This document shows, piece after piece, positions 25,901 through 40,900 of a DNA stretch of 64,000 bases (positions within the stretch are counted from its first letter, which is position 1; every line of letters starts with the position of its first letter). The DNA comes from Dryomyza anilis (taxonomy: Eukaryota; Arthropoda; Insecta; Diptera; Dryomyzidae), in NCBI GenBank assembly GCA_951804985.1, contig OX638130.1:119301593-119365592 (forward strand), written 5' to 3'. The position numbers and the translations under genes are program-made. The notes under the pieces were generated by a model. The model had not been told where the DNA came from. It saw nothing but the letters and a program-made list of their open reading frames with translations, and searched no databases.

Positions 25901-28900
25901 TTAGGGTTCCCAAAAAAAAATTCGAAATTCGGTACACCTACCCATTTGTAAATATGGGTATCAAATGAATGGAAATTCTTTAGCGATAGGAAGTTTGTAG
26001 TTATTTTCAAGTCTCGTATACCCAGGTGACCTGTATACCAATTTGAATGGTAACCACACATATGTGCAGGGTATTTATAGTCGGCTTTGACCTTGAACTA
26101 GTAAAACATATATTTAGAATAGACCTTTAATCTTTTAAAATGCTTTAAATACTTGAAAATTAACATGGAAAATATGTTAATATATTTGATTAGTTTTACT
26201 TTAAAAAAACACAATTTGGAACTATAGTTTATAGTTTTATCATCAAAAATCATTTGCTAAACAAGTAAATAATTATGACAATCATTTATATTAGTATTTG
26301 CAATTATAATATGCTTGCAGCAAATAAATGTTATCTCTTAAATTATTAATATTAACTTTTATAGTATAAATTACTACAATTTAATTCCAAAATTAATCTT
26401 TAAACTTTAAATAATACTTACAGTTCCAATGCCCAGTCGAGGAATTTGTGCAGACCATTCTCCAGCGGCTTGGTCTGGAACCAATTCGTGTGGAAGGGCA
26501 TCATGTACGGCGCCTTATTCTGTTCGTAGTAACGCGAAAAGTCCTCCTGCAGCCACTCGAGCACTTCATTCTCATCCAGATTGTGCAACACACACTGATC
26601 CATATAGGGGCAGTGACCGCCCTCATAGCCATCAACGTAATGTGTATTCAATGGCACCTCCCAAACACCGGGGAAGGTCTTTGATGGGCAGGTGCCGCTC
26701 TTGCACTCGTGTGAGATTTTGTAGTCCAGGGTATAGGGCCAGATGGGTACATTGACTGGGGGCACGGTGACCGAACTGTCATAAATGTAGCCAAAGTCTT
26801 CGATTACCTGCGGCGGCGGCGATGACCACGGCAACGACGAACAATGACAATGTGTGAGAGAGGCAAAGAGAAATAAATAATGAGTAATGAAGTGTGAGAA
26901 AAATGTTATTGTAATTAATTTGTTGTGCATTAACATTGTGTGGTGGTCATGGGGTTAATAAACCTGTTGATGGAGTTTGGTCTTCAGCCAAATTGATGTG
27001 GGAGTTTTTTCGTTGTTGTTATTGTTGTTGTAGTGGATTATATACTTGCTGTAGTTATTGTGATGAACATATTTAATGCAAATATAATTAATAGTGTTTA
27101 TGGAGATAATGGCGATAAAAGGTCGTTGAGGTGTGAAAGATAGCAAAACAAAGGAATTAATTACGGGTCAATAATGACAACAACAACAACAAAAATAACA
27201 ACAAGGTAATAAATAATTACAATTTATGTTGAAATTTAAGAGTGATATTTTGTTTAAATACGTTTTTATATGAAAATTTATAAAATTTTAAAATTAATTT
27301 CATAAATTTTGGCATGTTTTGCTTTGGTTTTGAATGCTTAATTAGTAATGCTGGTAGGTTATATCTTTTGTTGGGTTCTATTTTTATTTTTTTTGGCTTA
27401 CCTTGTATTGCGTATTACGTCCAGGTTTCAGGAAAGGCGCACGCATGCCAACCACATCGTTCACCGTGACATTGGCGAAGTTGCGCAGAATTTCTCGCAT
27501 GCCGATCATTTCGCCGACCCATTCCTCGTAGCCCTTGTCCTGCAGACCCTGCTGCTGCGAGATGCTCTCGGTGGCGAATTCGTGGCCGGCATAGGCGAGG
27601 TGCTGGATTTGTTGGTAGTTGCTGAAATTAGACAGAAAATGATATTTAATTGATGTATCAAATTCAATAAAATCAAATTCAATATTCAATAAAAATATTA
27701 TTTTCACTGAAAATTAAATTGTTCACTAAAAATTCAATTTTTCAAATAAGATTCAATTTTACGTTAAAAATTAAAATGTTCACTAAAATTTCAATTGTTA
27801 TCTAAAAATTCAATTTTTAACTAAAAATTCAATTTTTAACTAAAAATTTAATTTTTAACTAAAAATTCAATTTTTAATCAAAAATTCAATTTTTAACTAA
27901 AAATTTCATTTTTAACTAAAAATTCAAATTTTCAATAAGAATTCCATTTTTCACTAAAAATTCAATTTGTCAATAAATTTCAAAATTTTCACTTAAATTT
28001 CAATTCTTAACATAAAATTCAATTTTTAACTAAAAATTCAATTTTTCACTAAAAATTCAAATTTTCACTAAAAATTCAATTTTTAACTAAAAATTCAATT
28101 TTTAACTAAAAATTCAATTTTTAACTCAAAATTCAAATTTTCACTAAGAATTCCATTTTTCACTAAGAATTCCATTTTTCACTAAAAATTCAATTTGTCA
28201 ATAAATTTCAAATTTTCACTAAAATTTCAATTCTTAACTTAAAATTCAATTTTTAACTAAAAATTCAATTTTTAACTAAAAATTCAATTTTTAACTAAAA
28301 ATTCAATTTTTCACTAAAAATTCAATTTTTAACTAAAAATTCAAATTTTAACTAAAAATTCAATTTTTCACTATAAATTCAAATTTTCACTATAAATTCA
28401 ATTTTTAACTAAAAATTCAATTTTTAACTAAAAATTCAAATTTTAACTAAAAATTCAATTTTTCACTATAAATTCAATTTTTAACTAAAAATTCAATTTT
28501 TAACTAAAAATTCAATTTTTAACTAAAAATTCAATTTTTCACTAAAAATTAAATTTTTAACTAAAACTTCAATTGTCAACTAAAAATTTAATTTTTAACT
28601 AAAATTTCAATTGTTAACTAAAAATTCAATTTTTAACTAAAAATCCAATATTTAACTAAAAATTAAATTTATAACTAAAAATTCAATTTTTAACTGAGAA
28701 TTCAATTTTCACAAAATTCAATTTTTAATTGAGAATTCAATTTTTCAGTAAAAATTTCATTTGTCAATAAAATTAAATTTTCCACTAAAATTTCAATGGT
28801 TAACTAAAAATTCAATTTTTACTAACAATTCAATTTTTAATTAAAAATTCAATTTTAATTAAAAACTAAACAATAAAAAAAAATTATTTTAACTAAAAAT

Positions 28901-31900
28901 TCAATTGTTTACTCAATTTTTCTCTGAAAATTCAATTTCAATTTTTCACTAAAAATTCAATTTTCACTAAAAATTCAAATATTCACTAAAAATTCAATTT
29001 GTCTCTAAAAATTCAATTTTTTCACTAAACATTAAATTTTTCACTAAAAATTCAATTTTTACTAAAAATTCAATTTTTAACTAAAAATTCAAATTTTAAC
29101 TAAAAATTCAATTTTTCACTATAAATTCAAATTTTCACTAAAAATTCAAATTTGCACTAATATTTCAATTTTTAACAAAAAATTCAAATTTTCACTAAAA
29201 ATTCAAATTTTCACTAAAAATTCAAATTTTCACTAAATATTCAAATTTTCTCTAAAAATTCAAATTTTCACTAAAAATTTAAATTTTCACTGAAAATTCA
29301 ATTTTTCACTCAAAATTCAATTTTTCACTCATAGTTCAATTTTTCAGTTTTTCAGTCAAAATTCCACTAAAAATTGAATTTTTTGCTAAAAAAACGTGCA
29401 AAGAAATATTTAATAAAAAATATAATTAAAAGAAAAATCCGAAATTGAAAAATATTTTTGTGAGTATCTTTTAATTTTATTGACCCCTTAAAATTGAAAG
29501 CTTTGTAAGATTTTACATCCCAGTCCTGCGCTGATGTTGTGCCACAACATGAATTTCAAATAGAATTAAACAAAAGCATTTTGAAAAATATAATAAAAAA
29601 TAATAGAAAAAAAACTCAAAACTAAAATTTGGAAAACTCGTTTGAGTGTTGCTCCCCAGCGGGTTGTATGTGTTTCAGTGTGTGTGTGTTTCGACATGCA
29701 AATATGCAAGTGTATATGTGTATATTTAAAATTTGTCTGTGTATGTGTAGACCACAGCAACCAAAAACACATACAAAGCAAATATAAAATAAAATTTAAT
29801 ATTATTTTGAAGTTGCTGTGACAATAACGCAGCACATATTCGTTTTGGCCAAGCGGTGCACCAACACATACAAAATGCACACACACACACACATATACAC
29901 ACAGAGCCTCACATACACAGCGACAACTGCTGTGCAACACTTGACGCTTTAACTTTTGACCCCATGAGAGTCACACATGCTACGTTTTGGTTCGGTTTAG
30001 TGCAACTTGGTACGATACGGCACAACTCCGAACTGAAGAAAAAACATTTAAACATAAACTGAGATTTTGTGTGGGGTTTAACGCAGTCAGTTCGGTCGTT
30101 GTTGGCTCTGCCAATCACATAAACTATACCATCAAGATGTGGCCAATAACACTGGCCAACTTGGCTAAGAACATCAATGCCAGCTAAAAGGCGAAAATGT
30201 CTGCAGATTAAGTGCAAAATATATATTTCTTTGTAAGGTTTTTTCAATTCATTAGAAAGTACTTCATAGTTTGATTTTTAGATAGTACTTGAAAAAGAGT
30301 GTATTGCATAATATTATCTGGGGTCTTTTTTTAATAAGCAGATTTTTTAAATAAGCAGATTAAAGTAGAGAAAAAAAGTTCAGTTTTGTAAAGTTACGAA
30401 ATTTTATAGATACGAAATTTCTCTATTTGACAATTGCATTTACGAAATGAAAACATTTAAGATTTCGTCTTTCGTTTACGTAAGTCATTTTTGCAACTAA
30501 ATTACTACAATAATTTGTGCATAGTATGTATAAAATATGCGTAAATTTACGATTTTTTTTTATAATAATATTCGTTAAGTTACGATAATATTTTCGATGT
30601 GGAGCTACGAAAGAAATTACGCCATTTGTGGAAAGCAAAACTAAAATTTCGAATTTCTAAACTGCCTTCAATCTGCCAAATATGTAATATGTGTTAGTAT
30701 TTGTAGATTTACGAAACTTTTACCAATGTCTTTCGAACAACTAATTCACCATGTATACAGTTCAAAAAAATGTGCATATTTACGATCTTTTTACGAATAA
30801 TATTCCTTAAGTTTACGAATATCTTTGCGAAATTAAGCAATGAAATTAACTATGTCAACGAGTTAGAATTAAATCTAATATTTCTTATTTTAATATTCGA
30901 CGGATTTCGATAATATTTCTGGTAAGGCCACAGTAAAAATGAAAACAGGTTATCAAATTTTGTGGAATTTTTACATACATATATCCGGCATAGTTTGTGA
31001 ACGTGCTATTTGATACAAACTAATACTACGTGTGTTTAAAATCTTTGGAAAAATATTTTTACACTGCCTTGATTTTGATTTTGTGTAGGTTAATACGTAT
31101 TAGCATTTGTATATTTACGAAACTTTTTCGAATAATGTACTTAGATTTTATGAACATCATTCGAGCACGTGATTTACGACATAATGTCATGAAATAATAC
31201 AAATAAAAGCCTGTACATTTACTAAATTTATATAATATATAATGTGCTTATGACAATCTTCGTGAAATTAGGTCACATGACATAATGTCTCTTTATATTA
31301 TTACAAAATAATATAAACGATTCCAACGTAAAAGAAATTGTTGTATAAAATAAGAAAATACGAAAGTAAGTAAAATTCAGAAGAAATTTCTATATTTCAT
31401 GGAAATAAAATGATCGAAGAAACATATTTAATAATTAATCAACGATCACATATCGTCCTCCAAACCATGATCCATTGTATTGAAAAACAATTAATAATAT
31501 TGATCACTACAAAACATCAATATTATGAATTATTCATCAATTTGATGTATGGATGTAAAAGTGTTCTTTTATTTGAGGACTACGTACATTAATGCATAAT
31601 TAATTAATACGCAGAATACATCATATATCATATTGAAGAATTTTGTTCATCAAACCAAATTTCAATCAAAATATTTATGTTTTTGTTCATTGTTGTGCCA
31701 TATTCAGAGTTCTCAAGTGATGTTTGTCTTCTTTTCTTATATAATGTTTTCTCGAATTGCATAAATTTATAAAATGTTTTGTAATATTTACATTTATGAT
31801 AAAAAAAATATATTTTTTTTCGTATACATTTTTTTAATTTTCAAAAAAAAAAATGTTATGTTCGAAAATTGTTGTGCTTTCGAAAAATTTCTGTCTGGAT

Positions 31901-34900
31901 TAATTGTTTTTTTTTTTGAAAATTTTATATTAAAAAAATTAAAATATTGTTACGAAAAGATATAATTTGCTCCATAGTGCAAACAATCAACAATAATAAA
32001 TGAGACGCAAACAATTCAGCGCACTAATCAATGTGTTAGAAAGAGACGGAAGATCATTCAGCGCACTAAGCAATGTCCGAGAAAGAGATGGAAGATCAGC
32101 ACATTAAAACACATGAGTGCGAATGAGATGACAATAGCACGCGTCATTCACGAAACGAGTAGAAGGTTCTCGAAACATGTCGAAGCTTGCCGAAACGTTT
32201 TCGAACTGATGCCTGCAGTATATAAGACCGCCGCATCTGAGGGACAGCACTTTAGTAGTAATTGTAAAGTGGTTGAGTGCATCTCGTGTGTGATCAATGT
32301 CAAGTTGAATTGTGGACATGCAGCGATTGTTAGAATTTGTTATTAGTAAAGTTGTTTATTAAAGTGAATTAATAAAGTTAATTGTTATAATTTAAACCAT
32401 ACATAAGAGTGTTTTTATTTTGTACACAATCCAAAGATACGAACTTGTAGAACAGTTTTCCGTAGACTGAATTTTCTTAAAAGTATTGAAAAACAATTCA
32501 TAATATTGATCACTACAAAACATAAGTATTATGAATCAATTTGATGTATGAATGTAAAAGTGTTTTTTTTTTTATTTGAGGACTACGTACATTAATGCAT
32601 AATTTACGCAGAATATACGTACATCATATTAAAGAATTTTGTTCATCAAACCAAATTTCAATCAAAATATTTATTTTATTGTTGATTGTTTTGCCATATT
32701 CAGAGTTCTCAAGTGATGTTTGTTTATTTGTTATATAATGTTTTTTCGACATGCAAAAATTAGTAAAATATTTTGTAATATATATATTAATGATAAATTT
32801 TTTTTTTTCAAAAAATTTTAAATTTTCGAGAAAAAAAAATTTTTTTTCGTACAAATATTTTTTAATTTTCAGAAATAAAAAAATTGTTGTTTTCGAAAAA
32901 TATTTTTTTTTTTGTGAAAAATTTTATGGAACAAACAGAGTTTGCAGTGAAACCACGAATTATATTTAATTGATATACATAGCATGGCATGTCCATAGGA
33001 CACATTTTTCTGTTTTTTTTTTGAGTAGTGCAATCTGCAATGATATAGAAATGATACGTTTTTCGTCAAAATCCAAACAATCTAGAACGAAATTGCTAAT
33101 TTAGTGGAATCCATATCGGAATGTTTTGATTTTCGTTGAAAAATTTGATTTCTTTACTTTTTTTACAGTATTCTAAAAAAATATTTTCATAATTAAATAT
33201 CGCAAAATAATCATTATATAATAGAAATTTAAAAAAAAAGATCGTAAAAATACACTTAAATATTTAAAAATTTTATTGTGTAGCTTTTTTATTATTTAAA
33301 TTCAAAATTAAAATAAAAACATTTCTATTTTGAAACTCAATTCAAATTCTCCTTTCCTTAGTTTAATAATGCAAATTTAATCAAAACAAAAAGTTGTTTA
33401 CGTATAAAAATTTCGACAATCGCACAAAATAATAAAAATCATTAAAATACTCAAATGCAAAAACTTCAAAGTGAAACAAAAGAATTTTACGCGCCAAGCA
33501 ACAATTGCAACTTTATGCATTTGCTCAACACACACACACACACACAGTCATACTTTGAAACCGCACTAGTACTACTACACATGTACAATACATATAGATG
33601 TATGTGCCACACACATTCACATGCAGAGAACTTCTTGTGCTTAGAAATTCACACAAGTGTGAAATGCACAACAGAGTTAGCTTTTGTTTGTTTGTAGTGA
33701 TGTGTTGCACTGTGTGTCTGTCTATCTGTCTCTTTCACTCTCTTTGTTGTCACTCATTGTTGGTCGTGTTGCACTCGTCTTGCCTCGCACTTGCATTTGC
33801 GGTCTACCTCGTTACTTTTTGCCTAATGAAAACCTCCAACTTGCGGTCTACCAGACAGACACAGATCAACCAACGCAAATACACAAAACCCCCAACACAC
33901 AACACACACTGGCAAATAGATGGATGGATGGACAGACGGACGGACAAACACACGCACACAACCATGTAAACATGCGCTCGTGCATTGACGACACAATCAC
34001 ATAAACAGAAATACACACACACACACATTCACTCACTCATACAAACACTAAAACTCATGCACAGACATTCACTAAAACAATGATAATCGCCTTTGTGAAT
34101 ACGAAGTTTAGCTGATGTGTTTGCCTGCGATGTAGAGTTGCCAACTAGAGAGATATATTTGAGTATCACTATTGTTTTAAAAATTTTTTTTGTTAATAAA
34201 TTTTAATTTTTTTATTTTTTATTTGAATATAGATTTGAAAAATAGAGTTAAGACGAAACTAAAAATATCTTTATTTCTAGATTTATAAAACATACATCTA
34301 ATTTTTTTAATACCGAACTGATATTGAAGTGATTGAACCCGAACACTATAGAAATTGTAATTTTGAAACTGCAAACAGATCGGAGTAGAAACTAGCAACA
34401 GCATTATTTTTATTTTTAAAATTCTATAACCGAAACTTTTTATTTATAAATGGTGAACTCAAGTCGAAGTGACTATACAGAATTGGAACTGAAAACATTG
34501 ACTTCTAAAAACTGGCATTATTAGATTCTTAACTAGAACCAAAAACTTGACATTTCTAGATTTGTATAATGCAATCTATTATTTTTGAATACCGAGATGA
34601 TAAAATGGGAGACAAATCGCACAAAAAATGTTGATTTGAAATCTGAAATCGAAGCGTATACGAAACTGTGAACAAATTTCTTGTTATTTTTAGATTTATA
34701 GATATCCAACCATTTCATTGTTGCATTCCGAAATAAATTTAAATGGCAAAATCAGAATTGAAACTGAAAACGTTGACTTTCCTCGGAAAATATAATTGGA
34801 AACTGTTACAAAAGGAAGTCGTAATTGCAAACGGAAATATTGTTATTACTACAATACTTTATATTTCCGAATGCCGAACTGAACTAACTAATGAAATAAC

Positions 34901-37900
34901 CATAACTGGAGACGTTAACAACACTATTGAAAAACAGATAACGACATAGTTTGTATCAAATATTTCGTATTATAGTTGTATAAAACAATGTGCCAAGAAT
35001 ATGCTTTAAATATGCTTATATGCCGCCGAATGCATTTAAGTATGTGTTCGTGGTAATTATGCTCGATATACAGGGTGTATGGTTCATCGATGTCAATAAC
35101 TCGGGAGGTGATTCTATGATTCCAAAAATAAGAAAATGTAAAATAAAAATAAGTCCTTTTTGACTCCCAGTTTAAAGGGTATTTAGTAAATTTAGTAAAT
35201 GCATATTACTAACATAGTCTATTCAAGAAAATTGGTTATAAAATTTAATCTGTTGACAAATGAATATCATGCATTTCACTCATCTTTTAGGCAATTAAAT
35301 TACCTTTCCAATGGTATATCACATCCTCGAATCCCATGATTTATTCCTTTTTTAAAAGTACGTAAAGTTGAAATTTACAAAAATAAAAATACAAAATTTG
35401 ACTTTGTCATCGATTTTCTTAAAATATCGTTATCGATTTTTTATAATTTATAATGATAAACCAGTTCATTCCCAGTGCCTTCTAAGTAATAACACTAATT
35501 TTGAACCGGTAAATTATACTGCAGAAATAATTAAACAGTGGCGGGTCTTGTGATTTGGTGGTAGAAATAAAAGAAAAATTATTATGTTTGGAAATATGAT
35601 CAGAAAATATGTTCTGTTAAGTAATATGATAATTATTACAATTTTAACAAATGTTTAAAATTATTTATCGATATATATTGATTATTTAGTTTGTTTTTTC
35701 AACCACCAAATCACAAGTTTATTTTTTTTTTTTACTTTAGTACAAATCGAATTTATTAAAAATCAAAAATCTGATGGTATTTTCAATATTTCGTTGACGC
35801 GAAGAGTAAAATCAATAATTGTAGTTCTGAAATCAGCATCCGAGTGAAATTCGAATATTTGAAAAGAAATTTTTACTCGTTTCATAGATCTAAAACAGCT
35901 TGAATTCGATAGAAAACCGACAATTTCAAATTAAAAAACGAATTTTTGTACAGCTAAAACATATTCGATTGAATCCAAATTTTTTAGTGTTTGGGTTTGA
36001 ATATTACATTCTAACTTTTCTGTTAGTTTTGACAATTTATTAAATGTGCATGTAATTTTGAGTTGGCAACTCTACTCTACACGCACGCATCAGTCATTTG
36101 ACAGCATTTGCATTATTTTTTTGTTCTTTTTAGACTAAAACTATTTTATTTTATTTTCATTTAGTTGCATGTTTTTCTTTAAATGCAAAAACTTTGAGAT
36201 TATGAGCTGCACAAATGACAACTATAATAATAATGGTGGGTTTTAAATGCGACAGAGAACTGAGCAACAAATGGAATAATTTTCTAAAGATTATGGGGTT
36301 GCTAGATTTCAAACGGAAATGCATTTAAATATAAATTATATCGAATCAGTTCTACACCATATACAAATGTAATTCAGAAAAGATCAATTGAAATTCAGAA
36401 ATTTCATTTGAAATTCAAAAGACACCAATTGAAATTCAGAAATTCCATTTGAAAATGAAAAGACGTCAAATGAAATTCAGAAATTTCCATTTGAAATTTA
36501 GAAATTTCTATTTGAAATTCAGAAAATGTTTATTTGAAATTTAGAAATATCTATTTGAAATTCAGAAATTTCCATTTGAAATTCCAATGGAAATTTCTGA
36601 ATTTCATATAGAAATTTCTGTATTGCAAATGGAATTTTCTGAATTTCAAATGAAAATTTCTGAATTTCAAGTGGAAATTTCTGAAATTCAAATGAAAGTT
36701 TCTGAATATCAAATGAAATTTTCTGATTTTCAAATGGAAATTTCTGAATTTCAAGTGATGTCTTTTGAATTTCAAATGGTATTTCTGAATTTCAAGTGAT
36801 ATCTTTTGAATTTCAACTGATCTTTTCTGAATTACAGTTGTAAATGGTGTAGTTCCGTGTAACAAATTCAATATTATAGATTTTGTTAAATTTCGATCGA
36901 AAGTGTTTTCTAAAACATACTCGTAACTTTATTTTTGCAAATTTAAAACGAGAATGAAAAAATCTAAAACTACACATTCTGTAATATATGTAGGATCGCT
37001 TCTAATTGGAGTTACAAAGCTTATCTATTTTGAAGCCAAAAGATCTCTGGTGCGAATAACCGGGACTGCAGCATCAAAAATGTTTTTCTATACGACGCTA
37101 CCTCTCGGCAGAAAATGTCAAACTTCGGAGAATAAAGTCGTACGATGTGAAACTCATTTTTGTATTTTTAAGAGGGTAATACTTCGAAAGTAGAGTGAAA
37201 ATGAAGTCTAAATGTATTGAAAATATACATATTTTAGGAATATTAAAAGGCTCATAAATATGAAAGGTTATTAGGTTTATTAAAGCAAACCATCTGTCAA
37301 GTTTTTAAGAGACCTGCGGGACGCTTTTAGTGCTACTTTCTAAGAAAGCTGAATTTTCAATATTAGTACTCGTTTAAGAGTCTTCAAATACTGCAAACAA
37401 ATCTCAAAAATACGAATATTTTAGGAATATAAAAATCGCAAAGTTATAAGAGTTTTTAGGCTCAAAGAAGCGAGCCATCCGTCCTGGTTTTAAGGGTATT
37501 TTTTGACTTAATAATAGGACTCATTTGAGAGTCTTAAAATACTGCAAAATGCCACAAGAATATAAAATATAAAAGGTGCATAAATATTTTAGTTTTTGAA
37601 CTCATTAATGTTTGCATATAACACAGGTATTAGGAGTCTTTTTCTGCTCTTTTAAGTGCTCATTTATTTTTTATAATGATAGGATTTATTAAAGAGTCTT
37701 TAAATACTTAAAACGTTTTTTGGAAAACGTCTTTCTTAGTTCAAACTATCTTGTATCAAGATCGGGAACTGATTCTTGTATTTTATGAAAATAGTCTAAC
37801 CATGATCATTATTATACTTTTTATCTAGGGTTAATTTCTTTTTGGTTCAGACAACATTTAAACAATAGAATTTTCTCGAAATATGGCAAAATTTCACGAG

Positions 37901-40900
37901 CGCCCAATTTCTATAAGCAACCGATGACGTGACTTTGTCTAACGATGACATGTTAACTGAGTGACAGCCGAAATTCATAGAGGCAAACATGGCCAGGACA
38001 AAGCAACAGTGCGCCGAGTGTTGCGATCAACAGTAGCAATAGCAGTAGCAAAAGCAATAGCACCAGCAGCAACAACGTCATCAACAGTAGCAACAGCAAC
38101 AGTAGGAGTAGGAGTAGAACTGTAGCAACAACAAAAACTGTTTGGGTATAAATGGAACATTCCATAAAACAATGAGGCAGACAAACATGTCGGTCGGTCA
38201 GGTGGACAGACTTTTCGTCCGTTGGTGCTTCGTTTGGTCGCAGTTGTTGGTCCAATGTTGCTGTTCACATGAGGGCCAACAAATTTACAAATGCAAGAAT
38301 GTAAAGCAGTGTAAATGCATTTTCGAAATTTTCAAATTAAAAATGAACCAACAACAACAAAAAATATACAAGTATTATAGACTGAGAATGTACGGGGACA
38401 ACCTGAAAAGTGAAAGACAGAGACAAATGCTATTGGGAGTGAAGCAGAAACAAAAGTTTTTGCTGTTTGAGAGACAGTTTTGGGGGTACGAGAGGTATGT
38501 AGGGTTGTTGCCTAAGGTTACCCAAGGGAACATACGAACAATATTTGCGGACATCAGTCAGTCAGTCGAAATCAGAAAGTCGGTGTGAGATGAAAAGAGA
38601 TGGGGCCTCCAACTCTCATTCTTCGTCTGCTGCTGCTGCTGCTCGTTCACATTTGAGTGTTTATCACATGAGTTGTTAAGTGGGTTTCATATGCTTCACA
38701 TGCAACGATAATGAAGACAAAGTTGAAATATTTTTGTTTTATTTTTCTTTTTTTTTTTGATGTACTAAACTATTTCTCGAGCAGCACACAGAGACAAAAC
38801 AAAATAGCACAGAGCATCATCAACTGTGTATTTTTGATGATTTGGCAAACGAAAATGTTGCGCTTGAATAATTAATTCAAACAGTTAGTTGTGTTGGCCA
38901 AAATGTTGTTGGGCACTTAATTAGTTTTTTTTAGTTGGTTAATTTTTTAATTGGCGATTAAAGTGTTTGTTTTTAATTAATTCTGGTTTTAGTTAAAATT
39001 TAATATATTAATAGAGTGTAAATTGAAATGAAATATATAATGAACATCAAATTATTGCTTGTTAATTAACTTTTTTAGGGATGTATTATAGATATTTTTT
39101 TTATATTTTTTAAGAATTATATAAAATTTATTCAATCAACTATAGAATTTTTTAAAGTTGTAACCGACTCAAAATAAAAGATTTTAATAAAAAATGGAGG
39201 TGAAAAAATTTAGTAAATTTTTTATATTGCCCAAAATAAATTAATATGATGTTAAAATGATATAGACTAGGCATCTGCACAAATGTATGTGAAGTTGCCT
39301 CTGAAAAATATGCACTACTGCACTCTACGGTAATAAATGCTTTTTTCAATGACAGTCGATAATATTATAGTGAAATCTTTCTACCGACTGCACATCACTG
39401 CAGTATTTGTTTCATTGGTTTTAAGTAGTGTCAAGATATATTTTTTTCAAAACATTTAATGTATTGAAAAACAAAACTAAACGACACCTTTGTCGCTGAA
39501 CATGCAACGAATACAGTGAGTAAAGCGAGTGAGCGCAACGAGTAACTGCAATTTTGTTTGTGTTTTCTTTTGACAGTACTTGGTGCTTTGTTGTTGTGAG
39601 CAAGACATTCATTTGATTTTCAAGCAAAGAGTTGACGACAGTAAAGCAGCATAGATCTCTTCAATGCAGTTTTGTTTTGTTTGTGTTTTCTTTTGACAGT
39701 ACTTGGTGCTTAGTTGTAGTGAGCAAGACATTCATTTGATTTTCTAGCATAGAGTTGACGACAGTAAATCATCATAGACCCCTTCACTGCAGTTTTGTTT
39801 TGTTTGTGTTTTCTTTTGACAGTACTTGGTGCTTTGTTGTTGTGAACAAGACATTCATTTGATTTTCAAGCATAGAGTTGACGACAGTAAAGCATCATAG
39901 ATCTCTTCAATACAGTTTTGTTTTGTTTGTGTTTTGTTTTGACAGTACTTGGTGCTTTGTTGTTGTGAGCAAGACATTCATTTGATTTTCAAGCAAAGAG
40001 TTGACGGCAGTAAAGCATCATAGATCTCTTCAATACAGTTTTGTTTTGTTTGTGTTTTGTTTTGACAGTACTTGGTGCTTTGTTGTAGTGAGCAAGACAT
40101 TCATTTGATTTTCTAGCATAGAGTTGACGACAGTAAATCATCATAGACCCCTTCACTGCAGTTTTGTTTTGTTTGTGTTTTCTATTGACAGTACTTGGTG
40201 CTTTGTTGTTGTGAACAAGACATTCATTTGATTTTCAAGCATAGAGTTGACGACAGTAAAGCATCATAGATCTCTTCAATACAGTTTTGTTTTGTTTGTG
40301 TTTTGTTTTGACAGTACTTGGTGCTTTGTTGTTGTGAGCAAGACATTCATTTGATTTTCAAGCAAAGAGTTGACGGCAGTAAAGCATCATAGATCTCTTC
40401 AATGCAGTTTTGTTTTGTTTGTGTTTTTTTTTGACAGTACTTGGTGCTTTGTTGTAGTGAGCAAGACATTCATTTAATTTTCTAGCATGGAGTTGACGAC
40501 AGTAAATCATCATAGACCTCTTCACTGCAGTTTTGTGTTGTTTGTGTTTTCTTTTGACAGTACTTGGTGCTTTGCTGTAGTAAGCAAGACATTCATTTGA
40601 ATTTCAAGCATAGAGTTGACGACAGTAAATCATCATAGACCCCTTCACTGCAATTTTGTTTGTGTTTTCTTTTGACAGTACTTGGTGCTTTGTTGTAGTG
40701 AGCAAGACATTCATTTGATTTTCAAGCAAAGAGTTGACGACAGTAAAGCATCATAGATCTCTTCAATGCAGATTTGCTTTGTTTGTGTTTTCTTTTGACA
40801 GTACTTGGTGCTTTGTTTTTGTGAGCGAGACATTCATTGATTTTCAAGCATAGAGTTGACGACAGTAAAGCAGCATAGATCTCTTCAATGCAGTTTTGTT

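Larger units (their letters stand above)
13920..26421 (-). other. Intron D-E of the chitin deacetylase-like gene (12.5 kb)
   Basis: It is bounded by GTAAGT at 26421 and TTACAG at 13920. It contains several tandem repeats (14.7-20.1 kb), two LINE fragments, a foldback element nested in another repeat, and a dispersed-repeat copy. Stretches 17.1-17.85 kb and 20.1-21.6 kb hold nothing recognisable apart from simple AT-rich sequence and a GC-richer patch at 20520-21060. Confidence 0.85.

Noticed and set aside
26429..26755. Plus-strand frame over exon D
   Set aside because: Antisense shadow of a GC-rich coding exon.
36551..36871. Protein-like 'KFRNFHLKFRNFH' repeats on the minus strand
   Set aside because: Translation of foldback tandem units, not a gene.
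38142..38588. 148-codon plus frame with Cys and Gln runs
   Set aside because: No recognisable domain; the sequence follows CAA/CAG-rich intron DNA and lies inside intron B-C on the opposite strand. Could be checked with transcripts.
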